Of a DNA stretch of 7,062 bases, positions 5,816 through 7,062 are shown one piece after another (the first letter of the stretch is position 1; each line of letters starts with the position of its first letter). This stretch comes from a bacterium (GTDB lineage: Bacteria > Pseudomonadota > Alphaproteobacteria > Caulobacterales > Hyphomonadaceae), in the NCBI GenBank assembly GCA_030824255.1, contig JAVBYB010000415.1:1-7062 (forward strand), given 5' to 3'. The position numbers were made by a program, and so were the translations under genes. Below the pieces are notes generated by a model that was not told the DNA's origin, made no database searches, and worked only from the letters and a program-made list of their open reading frames with translations.

Positions 5816-7062
5816 ATGGTAAGACGCAAACGCGCCTCGCATTTTGCTGGCATCGCCACGCAGGAGCCGTTCCTTATCGTGGGAAGGAATCCCCAGCTCG
5901 TCTCCGCAATCAGCCTGGCAATCCTCAGCATCCTTGCCCTCTGCGTCAGCTTCTGGGCCGCGCGCGACTTCCTTTTGCCGATCGCTGTCGCGCTTGTTTT
6001 CGCCGTGCTGCTGACCCCGCTCTGCCGCTTGCTGGAGCTGATCTGGATTCCACGACCGCTCGCAGCCGTCATGTCGCTGGTTACGGCCGGCGTGGTTGCC
6101 TGGCTGATCTTCTCCGTGATGGCCGCGCCCGCATCCCGCCTGATCGAGGATGCGCCTCAGATGATGCAGCGCGCGGAACGACACATGCGCGAGCTGCAGG
6201 CGCCGCTGAAACCGCTGACCGACATCTCGAAAGAGGTTGAGGACCTTGCCATTGGCGAGACGCCGACCCCCGCCTCGCGCCGCGTCGTCGTTGAGGAGCG
6301 AGGCCTTGCCAGCTCCATCCTTGCCGGCGCCCAGACGGCCGTGGTGCAGACGGGTCTCGTCTTCATCCTGTGCTTCTTCCTGCTGCTGACGCGGGAGGAA
6401 TTCCGCATCAAGTTCATCGCCTTCCAGCCCAACCTGCGCGCGCGGGTGCGAGCGGCGCGCGTATTCCGCGATGTCGGACGGCGGGTGACCGGCTACATCG
6501 TTACGTTCGCCATCATCAATCTCGTGGTCGGCACCCTCACCGGCCTCGCCTGCTGGCAGCTTGGCTTGCCCGAACCGCTGATGTGGGGCGGCTTCGCGAT
6601 GCTGTTCAACTTCATCCCGTTCCTCGGCCCGGCCATCATGATGGGCCTGCTGGGCATGGCTGGTCTGGCAACGTTCGAGACGCTGCTTGAGGCATCTTTT
6701 CCGTTGCTGGCCTTCATGGCGATCAGCTTCCTCGAAGCCAACATCATCACGCCGACGGTGGTGGGCAAGCGCATGACGCTCAACCCGCTGGCCATCATCC
6801 TCGTGGTCGGCTTCTGGATCTGGCTGTGGGGCCCGGTAGGCGGCATCGTCGCCCTGCCGCTGCTGATCATGTTCAAGGTGATCTGCGATCACACACCGCC
6901 GCTGCGTGTTGTCGGCGCGCTCATCGGAGCGCCACTGGTTCGCGCTACGCCGCCGGAGACGGCCAAGACGCCTGCCGAACCTCCCAGGTCGCCCGCCATC
7001 GCCACAGACCCGGATGTGCCGCAGGCCGATGTCGAGGATGCCTTGCACGCCCGCGCCGCCAT
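5816..7062 (+). CDS. AI-2E/PerM-family permease (3' end outside window)
   Basis: The frame is open from ATG 5816 to the window edge, 415 codons with no stop, so the C-terminus is missing. It has the full AI-2E family layout: an N-terminal hydrophobic block (about 31-48, 50-70, 82-104), a hydrophilic helical stretch (106-165) that usually faces the periplasm, and a C-terminal block (170-192, 226-248, 254-283, 293-309, 322-358). Family hallmarks are FNFIPFLGP (264-272) and EANIITPTVVGKRMTLNP (307-324), followed by the GPVGGIVALPLL span (339-350). Members include TqsA (autoinducer-2 export), PerM and YdiK, and some act as Na+/H+ antiporters; the substrate here cannot be told. After residue 360 a Pro/Ala-rich tail of at least 55 residues (TPPETAKTPAEPPRSP) extends beyond the family core. 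The Shine-Dalgarno site is poor (AAAGACC), so the start is moderate. An EcfG-type site lies just upstream. Confidence 0.92.
   Translation, partial: MVRRKRASHFAGIATQEPFLIVGRNPQLVSAISLAILSILALCVSFWAARDFLLPIAVALVFAVLLTPLCRLLELIWIPRPLAAVMSLVTAGVVAWLIFSVMAAPASRLIEDAPQMMQRAERHMRELQAPLKPLTDISKEVEDLAIGETPTPASRRVVVEERGLASSILAGAQTAVVQTGLVFILCFFLLLTREEFRIKFIAFQPNLRARVRAARVFRDVGRRVTGYIVTFAIINLVVGTLTGLACWQLGLPEPLMWGGFAMLFNFIPFLGPAIMMGLLGMAGLATFETLLEASFPLLAFMAISFLEANIITPTVVGKRMTLNPLAIILVVGFWIWLWGPVGGIVALPLLIMFKVICDHTPPLRVVGALIGAPLVRATPPETAKTPAEPPRSPAIATDPDVPQADVEDALHARAA

Noticed and set aside
5666..7048. A 460-codon open frame on the minus strand
   Set aside because: It lies opposite the AI-2E permease, is full of His, Asp, Gln and Arg with no domain or membrane pattern, and also runs across the promoter region. 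It is a typical high-GC shadow frame.
1..7062. Mobile element, CRISPR array, tRNA or toxin-antitoxin pair
   Set aside because: I saw no transposase or integrase motif, no regularly spaced repeats, no tRNA-like cloverleaf, and no small paired genes on either strand.

Overview
The window is GC-rich, densely coding bacterial DNA. The most likely source is an alphaproteobacterium. The evidence is exopolysaccharide genes of the succinoglycan (ExoA/ExoM) type, a small PRC-barrel protein, and two promoter-like sites resembling the GGAAC-N16/17-CGTT consensus of EcfG, the alphaproteobacterial general-stress sigma factor. I cannot name a genus from sequence alone.

Left part (1-4.5 kb), polysaccharide region. 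The 3' end of an unrecognised plus-strand gene (to 148) is followed by a multi-membrane O-antigen ligase/polymerase-like protein (238-1590, +). Facing it is a tight three-gene minus-strand operon, read from right to left: an ExoM-like family 2 glycosyltransferase (4486-3560), a single-membrane-span protein with a TPR-like segment (3567-2782, overlapping the exoM-like stop by 8 bases), and an ExoA-like family 2 glycosyltransferase (2751 or 2766-1711). Inferred roles: the two transferases add sugars to a lipid-linked repeat unit at the inner membrane, the polymerase/ligase-like protein joins units or transfers the chain, and the TPR-like protein may organise the machinery.

Right part (4.6-7.06 kb), probable envelope and stress genes. 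A PRC-barrel protein (4681-5046, +) converges with a small lipoprotein resembling DUF6491 (5642-5229, -). Several hairpins lie between them, including a perfect 14-bp bidirectional terminator stem. Divergent from the lipoprotein is an AI-2E/PerM-family permease (5816 to beyond the window end, +). An exact GGAAC-N17-CGTT site lies 28 bases before the permease start, and a one-mismatch version precedes the PRC-barrel gene. This suggests general-stress control of the right half.

No mobile element, CRISPR array, tRNA or rRNA is visible. I found no clearly new biological system. The points most worth following are the EcfG-like promoters, one of them possibly bidirectional, and the uncharacterised membrane TPR-like protein between the two exo-type transferases. 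Long open frames opposite the real genes are high-GC shadows.
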